From the NCBI RefSeq assembly GCF_016863655.1, contig NZ_BOPH01000018.1:62001-126000 (forward strand): a DNA stretch of 64,000 nt, in the 5' to 3' direction. The notes under the pieces were generated by a model. That model worked only from the letters and a program-made list of their open reading frames with translations. It ran no database searches and was not told where the DNA came from. The DNA is from Virgisporangium ochraceum (lineage in GTDB: Bacteria > Actinomycetota > Actinomycetes > Mycobacteriales > Micromonosporaceae). Positions 32,934 through 42,305 of the stretch are shown here, one piece after another. Each line of letters opens with the position of its first letter. The first letter of the stretch is position 1. The translations under genes were made by a program, and so were the position numbers.

Positions 32934-35342
32934 ATGTCCCGGGATTCTTTCGCCGCTGGCGGCGATCTATCCCTGACCGGAAGTAACGTGACCTACGTCG
33001 TGATCGCGGCCGTCATCGCGCTCGTGGCACTGGGTTTCGCGGCTGCGCTCACCAAAGCCGTCCTCGCCGCCGGTCGGGGAACCAACAAGATGCAGGAGAT
33101 CGCGGCCGCCGTGCAGGAGGGCGCGTCCGCCTACCTGGTGCGGCAGTTCAAGACGCTGGGAATTTTCGTCGTCATCGCGGTCGTGCTGCTGTTCCTGCTC
33201 CCGGTGTCCGAGGCCGGCGACAACGAGACCGCCGTCAAGATCGGCCGCTCGCTGTTCTTCGTGGTCGGCGCGGTGTTCTCGGCGATCATCGGCGGCGCGG
33301 GCATGGCACTGGCCACCCGCGCCAACCTGCGGGTCGCCGCCGCGGCCCGCGAGGACGGCGGGCGCGAGAAGGCGATGCAGATCGCGTTCCGCACCGGTGG
33401 TGTGGTCGGCTTCATGACCGTCGGCCTCGGTCTGCTCGGCGCCGCGCTGGTCGTGATCATCTATCAGGGCGACGCCCCCACGGTCCTCGAAGGGTTCGGC
33501 TTCGGAGCCGCGCTGCTCGCGATGTTCATGCGGGTCGGCGGCGGCATCTTCACCAAGGCCGCCGACGTGGGCGCCGACCTGGTCGGCAAGGTCGAGCAGA
33601 ACATCCCCGAAGACGACCCGCGCAACGCCGCGACCATCGCCGACAACGTCGGCGACAACGTCGGTGACTGCGCCGGCATGGCCGCGGACCTGTTCGAGTC
33701 GTACGCGGTGACCCTGGTCGCCTCGCTGATCCTGGGCCGGGTCGCCTTCGGCGAGCAGGGCCTGGTCTTCCCGCTGATCGTGCCGACCATCGGTGTGCTC
33801 ACTGCGATCATCGGCGTGTTCATCACCCGGCTGCGCAAGAGCGACAAGAACGGCCTTACCGCGATCAACCGGGCCTTCTACATCTCGGCGTTCATCTCCG
33901 CGGTGGGCGTCAGCGCCGCCGCTCTGGTGTACCTGAAGTCCGACTGGCCGGCCCTGCTCGGCGACGACTGGTTCGAGACCCTCAAGGTCGGCGAGAACCA
34001 CGACTTCGCGCTGAACCCGCAGGTCTTCGCGATCATCGCGGTGATCATCGGTATCGTGCTGGCCGCGGTGATCCAGGCCCTGACCGGCTACTTCACCGAG
34101 ACCGAGCGTCGCCCGGTGCAGGACATCGGCAAAACCTCGCTCACCGGTCCTGCCACCGTGGTTCTCGCCGGAATCAGCGTCGGCCTCGAGTCGGCGGTGT
34201 ACTCGGCGATCGTCATCGGCGCGGGCGTCTACGGCGCCTACCTGCTCGGTGGCGGCTCGATCATCCTGTCGCTGTTCGCGGTGGCGTTGGCCGGAACCGG
34301 TCTGCTCACCACGATCGGCGTCGTCGTCGCCATGGACACGTTCGGCCCGATCAGCGACAACGCACAGGGCATCGCGGAGATGTCCGGTGACATCGACGAG
34401 ACCGGCGCCCGCACGCTGACCGACCTCGACGCGGTGGGCAACACCACCAAGGCGATCACCAAGGGCATCGCGATCGCGACGGCCGTGCTCGCCGCGACCG
34501 CGCTGTTCGGCTCCTACACGACCAACCTCGAGTCGGCGCTCGGCGAGCGCTTCACCGACGAGGGCGTGGAAGCCGGTGCGATCGCGGGCAGGGTGGCCAG
34601 CGAGATCGCCGGCCTGCTGAACATCGCCGACCCGCGCAACCTGGTCGGCATCCTGCTCGGCGCGGCCGTCGTGTTCCTGTTCTCGGGGCTCGCGATCAAC
34701 GCGGTGTCGCGCTCGGCCGGTGCCGTCGTGGTCGAGGTGCGTCGCCAGTTCCGCGAGCTGCCCGGCATCATGGACGGCTCTCAGCGGCCCGAGTACGGCA
34801 AGGTCGTCGACATCTGCACCCGGGACGCGCAGCGCGAGCTGCTCACCCCCGGTCTGCTGGCGATCATGGCTCCGATCGCGGTGGGCTTCGGCCTCGGCGT
34901 CGGCGCCCTGGCCAGCTTCCTCGCCGGTGCGATCGGTGCCGGCACGCTGATGGCGGTGTTCCTGGCCAACTCCGGTGGTGCCTGGGACAACGCGAAGAAG
35001 ATGGTCGAAGACGGCGCGTACGGCGGGAAGGGTTCGCCGGCACATGCCGCGACGGTCATCGGCGACACCATCGGTGACCCGTTCAAGGACACCGCCGGTC
35101 CGGCGATCAACCCGCTGCTCAAGGTGATGAACCTGGTGGCGTTGCTGATCGCTCCGGCCGTCGTGCTGCAGTTCGGCAGCGACGTCAACCCGGCGGTCCG
35201 GATCATCATCGCGGTGGTCTCGGCCCTGATCCTGGCCGGCGCGGTGTACTGGAGCAAGCGCAAGCCGATCTCGGTGGACGCCGGCGACGCCGGTGCCGAC
35301 CAGGTGCGCGAAGCGGAGCCCCAGACCCGCGTAGGCGCCTGA
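32934..35342 (+). CDS. hppA: K+-insensitive proton-translocating membrane pyrophosphatase
   Basis: Membrane enzyme that couples pyrophosphate hydrolysis to proton pumping. The 802-residue protein has about 16 membrane segments. The substrate-binding motif lies around DVGADLVGKVEQNIPEDD with DNVGDNVGDCAGMAAD following, and the third acidic cluster is in NSGGAWDNAKKMVEDG with GDTIGDPFKDTAGP. The sequence GNTTKAITKG has Lys at K506 where K+-dependent enzymes have Ala, so this one should not need potassium. AGGAGG is nine bases upstream of ATG 32934. A strong terminator follows. Confidence 0.95.
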   Translation: MSRDSFAAGGDLSLTGSNVTYVVIAAVIALVALGFAAALTKAVLAAGRGTNKMQEIAAAVQEGASAYLVRQFKTLGIFVVIAVVLLFLLPVSEAGDNETAVKIGRSLFFVVGAVFSAIIGGAGMALATRANLRVAAAAREDGGREKAMQIAFRTGGVVGFMTVGLGLLGAALVVIIYQGDAPTVLEGFGFGAALLAMFMRVGGGIFTKAADVGADLVGKVEQNIPEDDPRNAATIADNVGDNVGDCAGMAADLFESYAVTLVASLILGRVAFGEQGLVFPLIVPTIGVLTAIIGVFITRLRKSDKNGLTAINRAFYISAFISAVGVSAAALVYLKSDWPALLGDDWFETLKVGENHDFALNPQVFAIIAVIIGIVLAAVIQALTGYFTETERRPVQDIGKTSLTGPATVVLAGISVGLESAVYSAIVIGAGVYGAYLLGGGSIILSLFAVALAGTGLLTTIGVVVAMDTFGPISDNAQGIAEMSGDIDETGARTLTDLDAVGNTTKAITKGIAIATAVLAATALFGSYTTNLESALGERFTDEGVEAGAIAGRVASEIAGLLNIADPRNLVGILLGAAVVFLFSGLAINAVSRSAGAVVVEVRRQFRELPGIMDGSQRPEYGKVVDICTRDAQRELLTPGLLAIMAPIAVGFGLGVGALASFLAGAIGAGTLMAVFLANSGGAWDNAKKMVEDGAYGGKGSPAHAATVIGDTIGDPFKDTAGPAINPLLKVMNLVALLIAPAVVLQFGSDVNPAVRIIIAVVSALILAGAVYWSKRKPISVDAGDAGADQVREAEPQTRVGA

Positions 35343-35356
35343 CCTGTATCGATGAC

Positions 35357-35390
35357 GATGGCCCCCGGCGAGAATCGGCCGGGGGCCATC
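35357..35390 (+). terminator. Terminator hairpin after hppA
   Basis: Perfect 13-bp stem, GATGGCCCCCGGC (35357-35369) with GCCGGGGGCCATC (35378-35390), loop of 8 bases, followed by CGCCCTTT-type sequence. It begins 15 bp past the hppA stop. Confidence 0.85.
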
Positions 35391-35458
35391 GCCCTTTACG
35401 GACCTGGATACCGCGAGCCGAATGGATAGCACGCGTGTACGGATCTACCCTTGCGGCC

Positions 35459-36007
35459 ATGCCGCGTGTGCGCACACTGCTGGCGGTCGCCGCGTTGATG
35501 CTCGCGACCAGCACGGCCTGCGGTGGCGAGGACGACGCCGATCGGGGATCGGTCGCCGCCGCCACCTGGGCGGGTGCGGTCTGCTCGGCGCTGGGTCCGT
35601 GGCGTACCGAGATCGACTCGCTGATGACCAGGGCGCAGCAGCGCATGGACTCAGCCGCCAACGCCGACCAGGCCAAGACCGGCCTGCTGGAACTGCTCGG
35701 CGGCGCCGAGAACGCCAGTGAGCAGGCCCGGTCCAAGGTGGCCGCCGCAGGCGTTCCCGACGCCGAGAACGGCAGACAGGCCGCCAAGGAGTTCGCCGAT
35801 ACGCTGCGCCGCACCCGCGACGCCTACGGCAAGGCGAAGGAGAAGGTCACCACCCTGCAGACCGGCGACTCGACGAAGTTCTACGACGGCGTCAGCGCCG
35901 CGTTCAAGGAGCTCGAGAAGGACTACTCCGCCGGCGCGCTCAACCTCGACAAGGTGAAGTCGAAGGACCTGCAGAAAGCGTTCGACGAGGTCGAGGCGTG
36001 CAGGTAG
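35459..36007 (+). CDS. Secreted, possibly lipid-anchored conserved protein
   Basis: 182-residue exported protein: basic start, hydrophobic core (LLAVAALMLATS) and a possible but weak lipobox ending STAC, then a Gly/acidic linker. The rest is a charged, alpha-helical coiled-coil-like domain (QARSKVAAAG, RDAYGKAKEKVTTLQT) with two further Cys residues (VCSAL and the terminal EACR) that could form a disulfide. I do not recognise a characterised family. It ends 2 bp before the next gene, so the two are likely co-transcribed. Confidence 0.65.
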   Translation: MPRVRTLLAVAALMLATSTACGGEDDADRGSVAAATWAGAVCSALGPWRTEIDSLMTRAQQRMDSAANADQAKTGLLELLGGAENASEQARSKVAAAGVPDAENGRQAAKEFADTLRRTRDAYGKAKEKVTTLQTGDSTKFYDGVSAAFKELEKDYSAGALNLDKVKSKDLQKAFDEVEACR

Positions 36008-36009
36008 CG

Positions 36010-36732
36010 ATGGACACCCAGCTGTCGATCTTCGGAATCGAGGCGCATCCGCCCGGTCCCGGTGATCTCGACGGCCTACTCGCCGGCGCCGGCCAGGTGG
36101 TGCGCCTCGGCGGTACGGCCCGCGTGTCGATCGTCGTCGACGCGGCCTGGCGGGTGCGGGTGCTGATCGCCGAGTTCACCCGCCGCGGCCTCGCCACCAG
36201 CTGGGACAAGGCCACGATCGAGGGCCACTACGGCGTCCGCACGGCCTACTCCTCGCGGCTCGCGCCGCTCGGCGCCCGGTGGTTGCGCGGCGCGGTCAAG
36301 CGCGTGCCGTCGGACTTCTTCCTGGACGGGCAGCGCCTGCGCCTGTGGTGTGCGGCCGCCGGCGCGCCCACCGAGGACGGCGACGGGTACTCCCTGCACC
36401 TGGGTGCGGAGGAAGAGTGCTGGAAGGCTGTCGGTAGGGCGCTCGCCACCACCGGCCTGCCGGCCGAACTGCTCGGACCGCGTGCCGGCGGTCCGCTGTT
36501 CCGCATCGAGGGTCGCAAGCGGGTCGCCCACCTGGCCGAGATCATCGGGGATCCGCCCGACGACGTTCCGCCAGGAAAATGGCCCCGCAAGAAGGCGCAG
36601 ACAGAAAACCCGGACGGGGCTGTGCCCGTATCCTCAAGAACTTCACGAAAACGCGAACCCGGCGCCGGGCGCGCGGCCGCGACCCCGCGAGAAGCCCATT
36701 TGAAGGACGAACCCGGACTTTTCGACCTCTGA
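36010..36732 (+). CDS. Conserved protein of the topA neighbourhood (Rv3647c-like position)
   Basis: 240-residue protein of unknown function. The N-terminal part (MDTQLSIFGIEAHPPGPGDL) and the middle (FTRRGLATSWDKATIEGHYG, LGARWLRGAVKRVPSDFFLD) are well formed; the last 60 residues are basic and disordered. It lacks signal peptide and membrane segments. M. tuberculosis has an uncharacterised gene at the same place just before topA. The ATG at 36010 is preferred; an in-frame GTG at 35998 overlaps the upstream stop. A nucleic-acid role beside topoisomerase is plausible but unsupported. Confidence 0.7.
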   Translation: MDTQLSIFGIEAHPPGPGDLDGLLAGAGQVVRLGGTARVSIVVDAAWRVRVLIAEFTRRGLATSWDKATIEGHYGVRTAYSSRLAPLGARWLRGAVKRVPSDFFLDGQRLRLWCAAAGAPTEDGDGYSLHLGAEEECWKAVGRALATTGLPAELLGPRAGGPLFRIEGRKRVAHLAEIIGDPPDDVPPGKWPRKKAQTENPDGAVPVSSRTSRKREPGAGRAAATPREAHLKDEPGLFDL

Positions 36733-36835
36733 CGGCCACGGAGGACGCCCAACGCGCCTTACCTCGTTGAGTGACGGTGTACGGTGGCGCCGTTCGGCGT
36801 GCCGGATGCAGATAACACGCGATTTGGGGAGAAGA

Positions 36836-39640
36836 GTGGCGAACACCACGCGCTTGGTCATCGTCGAGTCACCGGCGAAGGCCAGGACGATCTCGGGTTA
36901 CCTCGGCCCGGGGTACGTCGTGGAGGCGAGTTTTGGCCATGTCCGCGACCTGCCCCGCAACGCCGCCGACGTGCCGGCCAAGTACAAGGAACAGTCGTGG
37001 GCGCGGCTCGGGGTCGACGTCGACAACGACTTCACCGCGCTGTACGTGGTAAGTGCCGACCGCCGCCAGCAGATCCAGAAGCTGAAGAAGCTCACCGGCG
37101 AGGTCGACGAGATCCTGCTCGCGACAGACGAGGACCGCGAGGGCGAGGCCATCGCGTGGCACCTGGTCGAGACGCTGAAACCGCGCGTACCGGTGAAGCG
37201 GATGGTCTTCCACGAGATCACCAAGCCCGCGATCCAGGCGGCCGTCGCCAACCCGCGCGACATCGACCGCTCCCTGGTCGACGCGCAGGAGGCCCGCCGC
37301 ATCCTCGACCGCCTCTACGGCTACGAAGTCTCGCCGGTGCTGTGGAAGAAGGTCCAGCGCGGCCTGTCCGCGGGCCGGGTGCAGTCGGTCGCGACCCGCA
37401 TCGTGGTCGAGCGCGAGCGCCAGCGGATGAAGTTCCGCTCGGCCGACTACTGGGACATCGCGGCCACGCTGGCCGTCGAGGCCGACAAGGTAGGCGACGG
37501 GCCGCGCACGTTCGGCGCCACGCTGATCGCGCTCGACGGCGACCGCATAGCCACCGGCAAGGACTTCGACCCGGAGACCGGGCGGGTCCGCGTCAACTCC
37601 GGGGTGGTGCACCTCGACGAACAGGGCGCCCGTGGCCTCGCCGCCCGCCTGGAGGACCGGCCGTTCGAGGTCACCCGCGTCGAGGAGAAGCCGTACCGGC
37701 GCCGGCCGTACGCGCCGTTCATCACCTCCACGCTGCAGCAGGAGGCGGCCCGCAAGCTGCGGTTCTCGAGCGAGCAGACGATGCGCGTGGCGCAGCGGCT
37801 GTACGAGAACGGCTACATCACTTATATGCGTACCGACTCGGTGAACCTGTCGGAGTCGGCGATCACCGCCGCCCGCCAGCAGATCCGCGACCTCTTCGGC
37901 GACAAGTTCGTGCCACCGCAGCCGCGGCGGTACACCGGCAAGGTCAAGAACGCGCAGGAGGCGCACGAGGCGATCCGCCCGGCCGGCGACATGTTCCGGA
38001 CCCCGGGCGACGTCGCCAACGAGCTCAGCGGCGACGAGTACCGCCTGTACGAGCTGGTCTGGCGCCGCACGATCGCCTCCCAGATGACCGACGCGGTCGG
38101 CAACTCGACCTCGGTGCGGATCCGGGCCACGTCGACCACCGGCGAGCAGGCCGACTTCGGCGCGTCCGGCAAGACGATCACCGACCCGGGCTTCCTGAAG
38201 GCCTACGTCGAGTCGTCCGACGACGAGAACGCCGAGGCCGAGGACGCCGAGCGCCGCCTGCCCACCCTGGCGAAGGGTCAGCCGCTCACCGCGGAGGAGC
38301 TGCGCGCCGCCGGTCACACCACGCAGCCGCCGGCCCGCTACACCGAGGCGTCGCTGATCAAGGCGCTGGAGGAGCTGGGCATCGGGCGCCCGTCGACCTA
38401 CACGTCGATCATGAAGACCATTCAGGACCGGGGCTACGTGACCAAACGCGGCCAGGCCCTGGTGCCCAGCTTCATCGCGTTCGCGGTGATCACGCTGCTG
38501 GAACGGCACTTCCCGCAGCTCGTCGACTACGCGTTCACCGCGTCGATGGAGAACGAGCTCGACGACATCGCCGGCGGCGACGCCGCCGCGGTCGACTTCC
38601 TGCGCTCGTTCTACTTCGGCGGCGAACTGGGCGGCGAGGGCTCGGTGTCGCGGTCGGGCGGGCTCAAGCGGATGGTCACCGAGCAGCTCGGCGACATCGA
38701 CGCCCGCGGCGTCAACTCGATCCCGCTGTTCGACGACATCGTGGTGCGGGTCGGCCGGTACGGGCCGTACCTGCAGCGGGGAGACGGCGAGGAGGAGAGC
38801 GACCGGGTCACGCTGCCCGACGGCATCGCCCCCGACGAGCTCACCCCGGAGAAGGTCAACGAGCTGTTCCTCGGCGGCGGCGGCGAGCGCAAGCTCGGCG
38901 AGCACCCGGAGACCGGCGAGCCGATCGAGCTGAAGTCCGGCCGGTTCGGCCCGTACGTGCAGAGCGGCGAGCGGAAGTCGTCGCTGCTGCGGTCGATGTC
39001 GCCGGAGAACCTCACCCTGGCCGACGCGCTGAAGCTGCTCCTGCTGCCGCGGGTGATCGGCCAGTCGTCGGTCGACGGCGCCGACATCGTCGCGGCGAAC
39101 GGCCGGTACGGCCCGTACATCCGCAAGGGCGACGACTACCGCTCGCTGGAGAGCGAAGAGGCGATGTTCACGGTCACCCTGGAGCAGGCGGAGGCCATCC
39201 TCGCCGCGCCCAAGACCAGGGGACGCCGCACGGCGGCGCCGCCGCTGCGCGAGATGGGCGCCGACCCGCTCACCGAGAAGCCGCTGGTGATCAAGGAGGG
39301 CCGGTTCGGCCCGTACGTCACCGACGGCGAGTACAACGCGTCGCTGCGGCGCGGGCAGACCCCGGAGTCGCTGTCGCTCGACGAGGCCAGCGAGATGCTC
39401 GCCGAGAAGCGGGCCAAGGGTCCGGTGAAGAAGACCGCCCGCAAGGCGCCGGCGAAGAAGGCGGCACCGGAGAAGGCGACCGTCGGCGCGGCGAAGAAGA
39501 CGACGAAGGCGGCCGCGGCGAAGAAGACCACGAAGGCCGCGGCGAAGAAGGCCACCCCGGCGAAGAAGGCGGCACCGGCCAAGAAGACGACCGCGGCGAA
39601 GAAGACCACGGCCCGGAAGGCCACCAGCGGCGAGGACTGA
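36836..39640 (+). CDS. topA: DNA topoisomerase I (type IA)
   Basis: Relaxes negative supercoils. The 934-residue protein starts with the TOPRIM motif (VIVESPAKARTISGYLG, then DEDREGEAIAWHL). The catalytic tyrosine is Y330 in TYMRTDSVNLS. The C-terminal half has repeated topoisomerase C-terminal domains (GRFGPYVQSGE, GRYGPYIRKGD, GRFGPYVTDGE) without zinc fingers, as in mycobacterial Top1. The final 75 residues are Lys/Ala-rich (KKTTKAAAKK repeats), a tail shown in related actinobacteria to help processivity. GTG at 36836 has GGGGAGAAGA upstream. The AraC gene overlaps its stop by one base. Confidence 0.95.
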   Translation: MANTTRLVIVESPAKARTISGYLGPGYVVEASFGHVRDLPRNAADVPAKYKEQSWARLGVDVDNDFTALYVVSADRRQQIQKLKKLTGEVDEILLATDEDREGEAIAWHLVETLKPRVPVKRMVFHEITKPAIQAAVANPRDIDRSLVDAQEARRILDRLYGYEVSPVLWKKVQRGLSAGRVQSVATRIVVERERQRMKFRSADYWDIAATLAVEADKVGDGPRTFGATLIALDGDRIATGKDFDPETGRVRVNSGVVHLDEQGARGLAARLEDRPFEVTRVEEKPYRRRPYAPFITSTLQQEAARKLRFSSEQTMRVAQRLYENGYITYMRTDSVNLSESAITAARQQIRDLFGDKFVPPQPRRYTGKVKNAQEAHEAIRPAGDMFRTPGDVANELSGDEYRLYELVWRRTIASQMTDAVGNSTSVRIRATSTTGEQADFGASGKTITDPGFLKAYVESSDDENAEAEDAERRLPTLAKGQPLTAEELRAAGHTTQPPARYTEASLIKALEELGIGRPSTYTSIMKTIQDRGYVTKRGQALVPSFIAFAVITLLERHFPQLVDYAFTASMENELDDIAGGDAAAVDFLRSFYFGGELGGEGSVSRSGGLKRMVTEQLGDIDARGVNSIPLFDDIVVRVGRYGPYLQRGDGEEESDRVTLPDGIAPDELTPEKVNELFLGGGGERKLGEHPETGEPIELKSGRFGPYVQSGERKSSLLRSMSPENLTLADALKLLLLPRVIGQSSVDGADIVAANGRYGPYIRKGDDYRSLESEEAMFTVTLEQAEAILAAPKTRGRRTAAPPLREMGADPLTEKPLVIKEGRFGPYVTDGEYNASLRRGQTPESLSLDEASEMLAEKRAKGPVKKTARKAPAKKAAPEKATVGAAKKTTKAAAAKKTTKAAAKKATPAKKAAPAKKTTAAKKTTARKATSGED

Positions 39641-40482
39641 TGCTGACCGTCGACCGGCAGGAGTCCGGCGGGATCCGGTGGGAGTCGGCGCGGCGTCCAC
39701 CGGAGCCCCGGCTCGCCGGGCTGGTCTCCACCGTCGTCGGGTACGCCGAGTTCGCGGACAGGCCGGTGGTCCGCCGGGTCACGCCCCACCCCGCGGTGAC
39801 GGTGATCCTCAACCTCGGCGAGCCGATCGCGGTGCACGGGGTGCCGCGGCGCACGTTCGTCGCCGGTCTGCACGACACGTGGGGCACCACCGAGTTCACC
39901 GGTGGCCAGCGCGGGATCGAGTTGGGGCTCACCCCGCAGGGCGCGCACCGGCTGCTGCGGGTCCCGCCCGGTGAGCTCACCGGCCTGGTGGTCGACCTGC
40001 CCGTGCTCGACCGACTGGCCGACCGGCTCGCCGCCGCCGACGGCTGGGCGGAGCGGCTCGACCTGCTCGACGCCGCGCTGCTCGGGCTCGCGGCCGACGG
40101 ACCGCAGCCCGACCCGGCCGTCGAGTGGGCCTGGGCGGTGATGCGTGGCCGGCACGGCGCCGTGCGGGTCGGTGACCTCGTGGCCGCGACGGGCTGGAGC
40201 CGGCGGCACTTCGTCAACCGGTTCCGGGCGGAGGTCGGGCTGCCGCCCAAGGTGGCGGCGCGGGTCGTGCGGTTCCAGCGGGCGTCACGGCTGCTGGGCA
40301 CCGGCGTGCCGGCGGCGGTCGCGGCGGCCACGTGCGGCTACACCGACCAGAGCCACCTGGTGCGCGAGTTCCGCGCGTTGGCCGGGGTGACGCCGGGTTC
40401 GTTCGTCGCCGGGCTCGACGCCGAGCAGGTCACATTCCTCCAAGACGCCGACCGGGCGGGGCTTCTAGCGTCGGGCGCATGA
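39640..40482 (+). CDS. AraC-family transcriptional regulator
   Basis: 280-residue regulator with an N-terminal sensing domain (VSTVVGYAEFADRP, RTFVAGLHDTWGTTEF) and the AraC double helix-turn-helix at about 175-265 (VGDLVAATGWSRRHFVNRF, then GVPAAVAAATCGYTDQSHL, VREFRALAGVTPGSF). The ATG at 39640 shares one base with the topA stop, and its own stop overlaps the VOC gene, so it may be read through from topA. The partner VOC protein suggests that it controls a small stress or antibiotic-resistance function. Ligand unknown. Confidence 0.85.
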   Translation: MLTVDRQESGGIRWESARRPPEPRLAGLVSTVVGYAEFADRPVVRRVTPHPAVTVILNLGEPIAVHGVPRRTFVAGLHDTWGTTEFTGGQRGIELGLTPQGAHRLLRVPPGELTGLVVDLPVLDRLADRLAAADGWAERLDLLDAALLGLAADGPQPDPAVEWAWAVMRGRHGAVRVGDLVAATGWSRRHFVNRFRAEVGLPPKVAARVVRFQRASRLLGTGVPAAVAAATCGYTDQSHLVREFRALAGVTPGSFVAGLDAEQVTFLQDADRAGLLASGA

Positions 40483-40847
40483 GTATCTACCCCACGCTGC
40501 GGTACGACGACGCGAAAGCGGCGATCCGGTTCCTGGTCGACGCGTTCGGCTTCACCGAGAAGTCCGTGATGGAGAACGACGACGGCACGATCGCACACGC
40601 CGAGCTGGCCTGGCCCGGCGGCGGGCTGGTCATGCTCGGCCAGCGGCGCGCCGAACCCAGCCCGTTCGACACGGGGCGAACGGTCACCTACCTGGCCCTC
40701 GACGACCCGGACGCGCACCACGCCCGTGCGGTGAAGGCCGGCGCCGAGATCGTCCAGGAGCTGGTCGACCAGGACTACGGCTCCCGCGAGTACGCCGCGA
40801 GCGACCCGGAGGGCAACGTGTGGTCCTTCGGCACCTACCGCCCCTGA
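40479..40847 (+). CDS. VOC (glyoxalase/bleomycin-resistance) family protein
   Basis: 122-residue paired beta-alpha-beta-beta-beta protein. It opens MSIYPTLRYDDAKAAIRF with DAFGF, a typical VOC start, and ends ASDPEGNVWSFGTYRP. Such single-domain proteins bind small molecules or act as metal-dependent lyases. H47-region (IAHAELAW) and the later acidic residue could be ligands, but the metal site is not certain. It overlaps the AraC gene by 4 bp (ATGA) and is likely its target and partner. Confidence 0.8.
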   Translation: MSIYPTLRYDDAKAAIRFLVDAFGFTEKSVMENDDGTIAHAELAWPGGGLVMLGQRRAEPSPFDTGRTVTYLALDDPDAHHARAVKAGAEIVQELVDQDYGSREYAASDPEGNVWSFGTYRP

Positions 40848-40889
40848 CCGCTCTTCCCCTCCGCGCGCACGGGAGGCCAGGGGTCAGGG
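40842..40889. terminator. Hairpin between VOC gene and lactone oxidase
   Basis: CCCTGACC (40842-40849) pairs with GGTCAGGG (40882-40889), with an inner CCTCC/GGAGG stem. It overlaps the end of both convergent genes. Confidence 0.4.
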
Positions 40890-42218
40890 AAGGAGGTCGT
40901 CAAGGAAGGGGGAGCGGAACAGCCCCTCCGGGTCGAACCGGGCGCGTTCGGCCTGCCAGTCGGCGAAGCGGGGGTACGCGGCGCGCAGGCGTTCCGGTGC
41001 GGCGAAGTGCATCTTGCCCCAGTGCGGGCGCCCGCCGAGGTCGAGGCAGATCCGCTCGACCTCGCGGAAGTACGGCTCGTACGGCATCCCGATGAACTGG
41101 TGCACCGCCACGTAGGCACTGTCGCGGCCGTGCCCGTGTGACAGCCACGGGTCGTCGGCCGCGGTGAACCGCACCTCCACCGGGAACGCGACCGGGAACG
41201 GCAGCGCGTCGACCACCCGCCGCACGCCCGTCAGCGCCTCGCGCAGCGCCTCGCGGGGCAGGCCGTACTCCATCTCGGTGAACCGCACCCGCCGGTCGGT
41301 GCAGAACACCTCGTGGGAGGCCGCGGTGTAGGTCCGCGCGGACAGTCCCCGCGCGGACACCTTCATGAAGGGACGCGTGAAGCCCGGCACCCGGCGCGCG
41401 ACCCGGAGGCCGGCGCCGAACACCGTGTTGGACAGGAACGAGTCGTCGAGCCAGCGCCGCCAGCCCGGTAGCGGCCGGTCGATGGCGTCGACCCGGTTGT
41501 TCAGCTTCACCTGCGCGCGGCTGGTGTAGGGGAACCAGAAGAACTCGAAGTGGTCGTTGCCGGCGATCAGGTCGTCCAGGCCGTCGAGCACGGATTCCAG
41601 CGCCGACGGCCGCTCCTCGGCGCGCAGGACGAACGCGGGCACGCAGTCGAGCGTCACCTCCGTGACCACCCCGAACGCGCCGAGCCCGACCACCGCCGCC
41701 TCGAACAGCGGCTCGCCGCGCGCGCACGTCACCGTGGACCCGTCCGTCCTCATCAAGGTGATGGCAGAGACGAACGACGCGAGGCCGCCGAAGCCGGCAC
41801 CGGTGCCGTGGGTGCCGGTCTGGGTGGCGCCCGTGATCGTCTGCGCGTCGATATCACCCAGATTGGGTAGCGCCAGGCCGCGACTGTCGAGTTCCCGATT
41901 CAATCGCTTGAGCGTGATGCCCCCGGGAACGGTGACCGACGTGCCCGCCACGTCTACTTTGATCGGCATCCGTGTCAGTGCGATGCGCACACCGTCTGAT
42001 GAGGCGATACCCGAGAACGAGTGGCCGCTGCCGGCCACGCGGACCCGTTTGCCCCGCTCAGCCGCGGCGCGGACCGTATCAGACAGCTCCTCGAGTGACT
42101 CCGGGGTAACAAGAGGCGCCGAGTCTGAGACGTTGCCGGCCCAGTTCCGCCATGCGGGGGCGGCGCCCTGCCGAGCAGCGTCCAACTCAGCGCCTTCCCG
42201 CCACGAATTGGGGACCAT
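40884..42218 (-). CDS. FAD-linked sugar-1,4-lactone oxidase (D-arabinono-1,4-lactone oxidase family)
   Basis: 444-residue VAO-type flavoprotein oxidising sugar lactones or alditols. The FAD domain shows VRVAGSGHSFSG, where H66 is the residue that binds FAD covalently in the family, followed by GLALPNLGDIDAQTITGATQ and GTHGTGAGFGGL. The ALO domain follows with FFWFPYTSRAQVKLNNR, and the family C-terminal signature HWGKMHF is present. Mtb and Streptomyces have single homologues. ATG 42218 lacks a clear ribosome-binding site. It is divergent from a TetR gene that may regulate it. Confidence 0.88.
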   Translation of the reverse strand: MVPNSWREGAELDAARQGAAPAWRNWAGNVSDSAPLVTPESLEELSDTVRAAAERGKRVRVAGSGHSFSGIASSDGVRIALTRMPIKVDVAGTSVTVPGGITLKRLNRELDSRGLALPNLGDIDAQTITGATQTGTHGTGAGFGGLASFVSAITLMRTDGSTVTCARGEPLFEAAVVGLGAFGVVTEVTLDCVPAFVLRAEERPSALESVLDGLDDLIAGNDHFEFFWFPYTSRAQVKLNNRVDAIDRPLPGWRRWLDDSFLSNTVFGAGLRVARRVPGFTRPFMKVSARGLSARTYTAASHEVFCTDRRVRFTEMEYGLPREALREALTGVRRVVDALPFPVAFPVEVRFTAADDPWLSHGHGRDSAYVAVHQFIGMPYEPYFREVERICLDLGGRPHWGKMHFAAPERLRAAYPRFADWQAERARFDPEGLFRSPFLDDLLP

Positions 42219-42305
42219 CGGACGTGACTACCGTTCCGATGCGCGGCGAGTCAACTTCTCAATCGTTATGCCGAGTGAGAGGGCCATAAACGGGAAGGAA
42301 CGGAC

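Noticed and set aside
32967..35432. An 800-codon open frame antisense to the pyrophosphatase gene
   Set aside because: Its translation is Asp/Arg/His-rich shadow sequence; the sense frame encodes a perfect H+-pyrophosphatase. GC-rich codon bias keeps antisense frames open.
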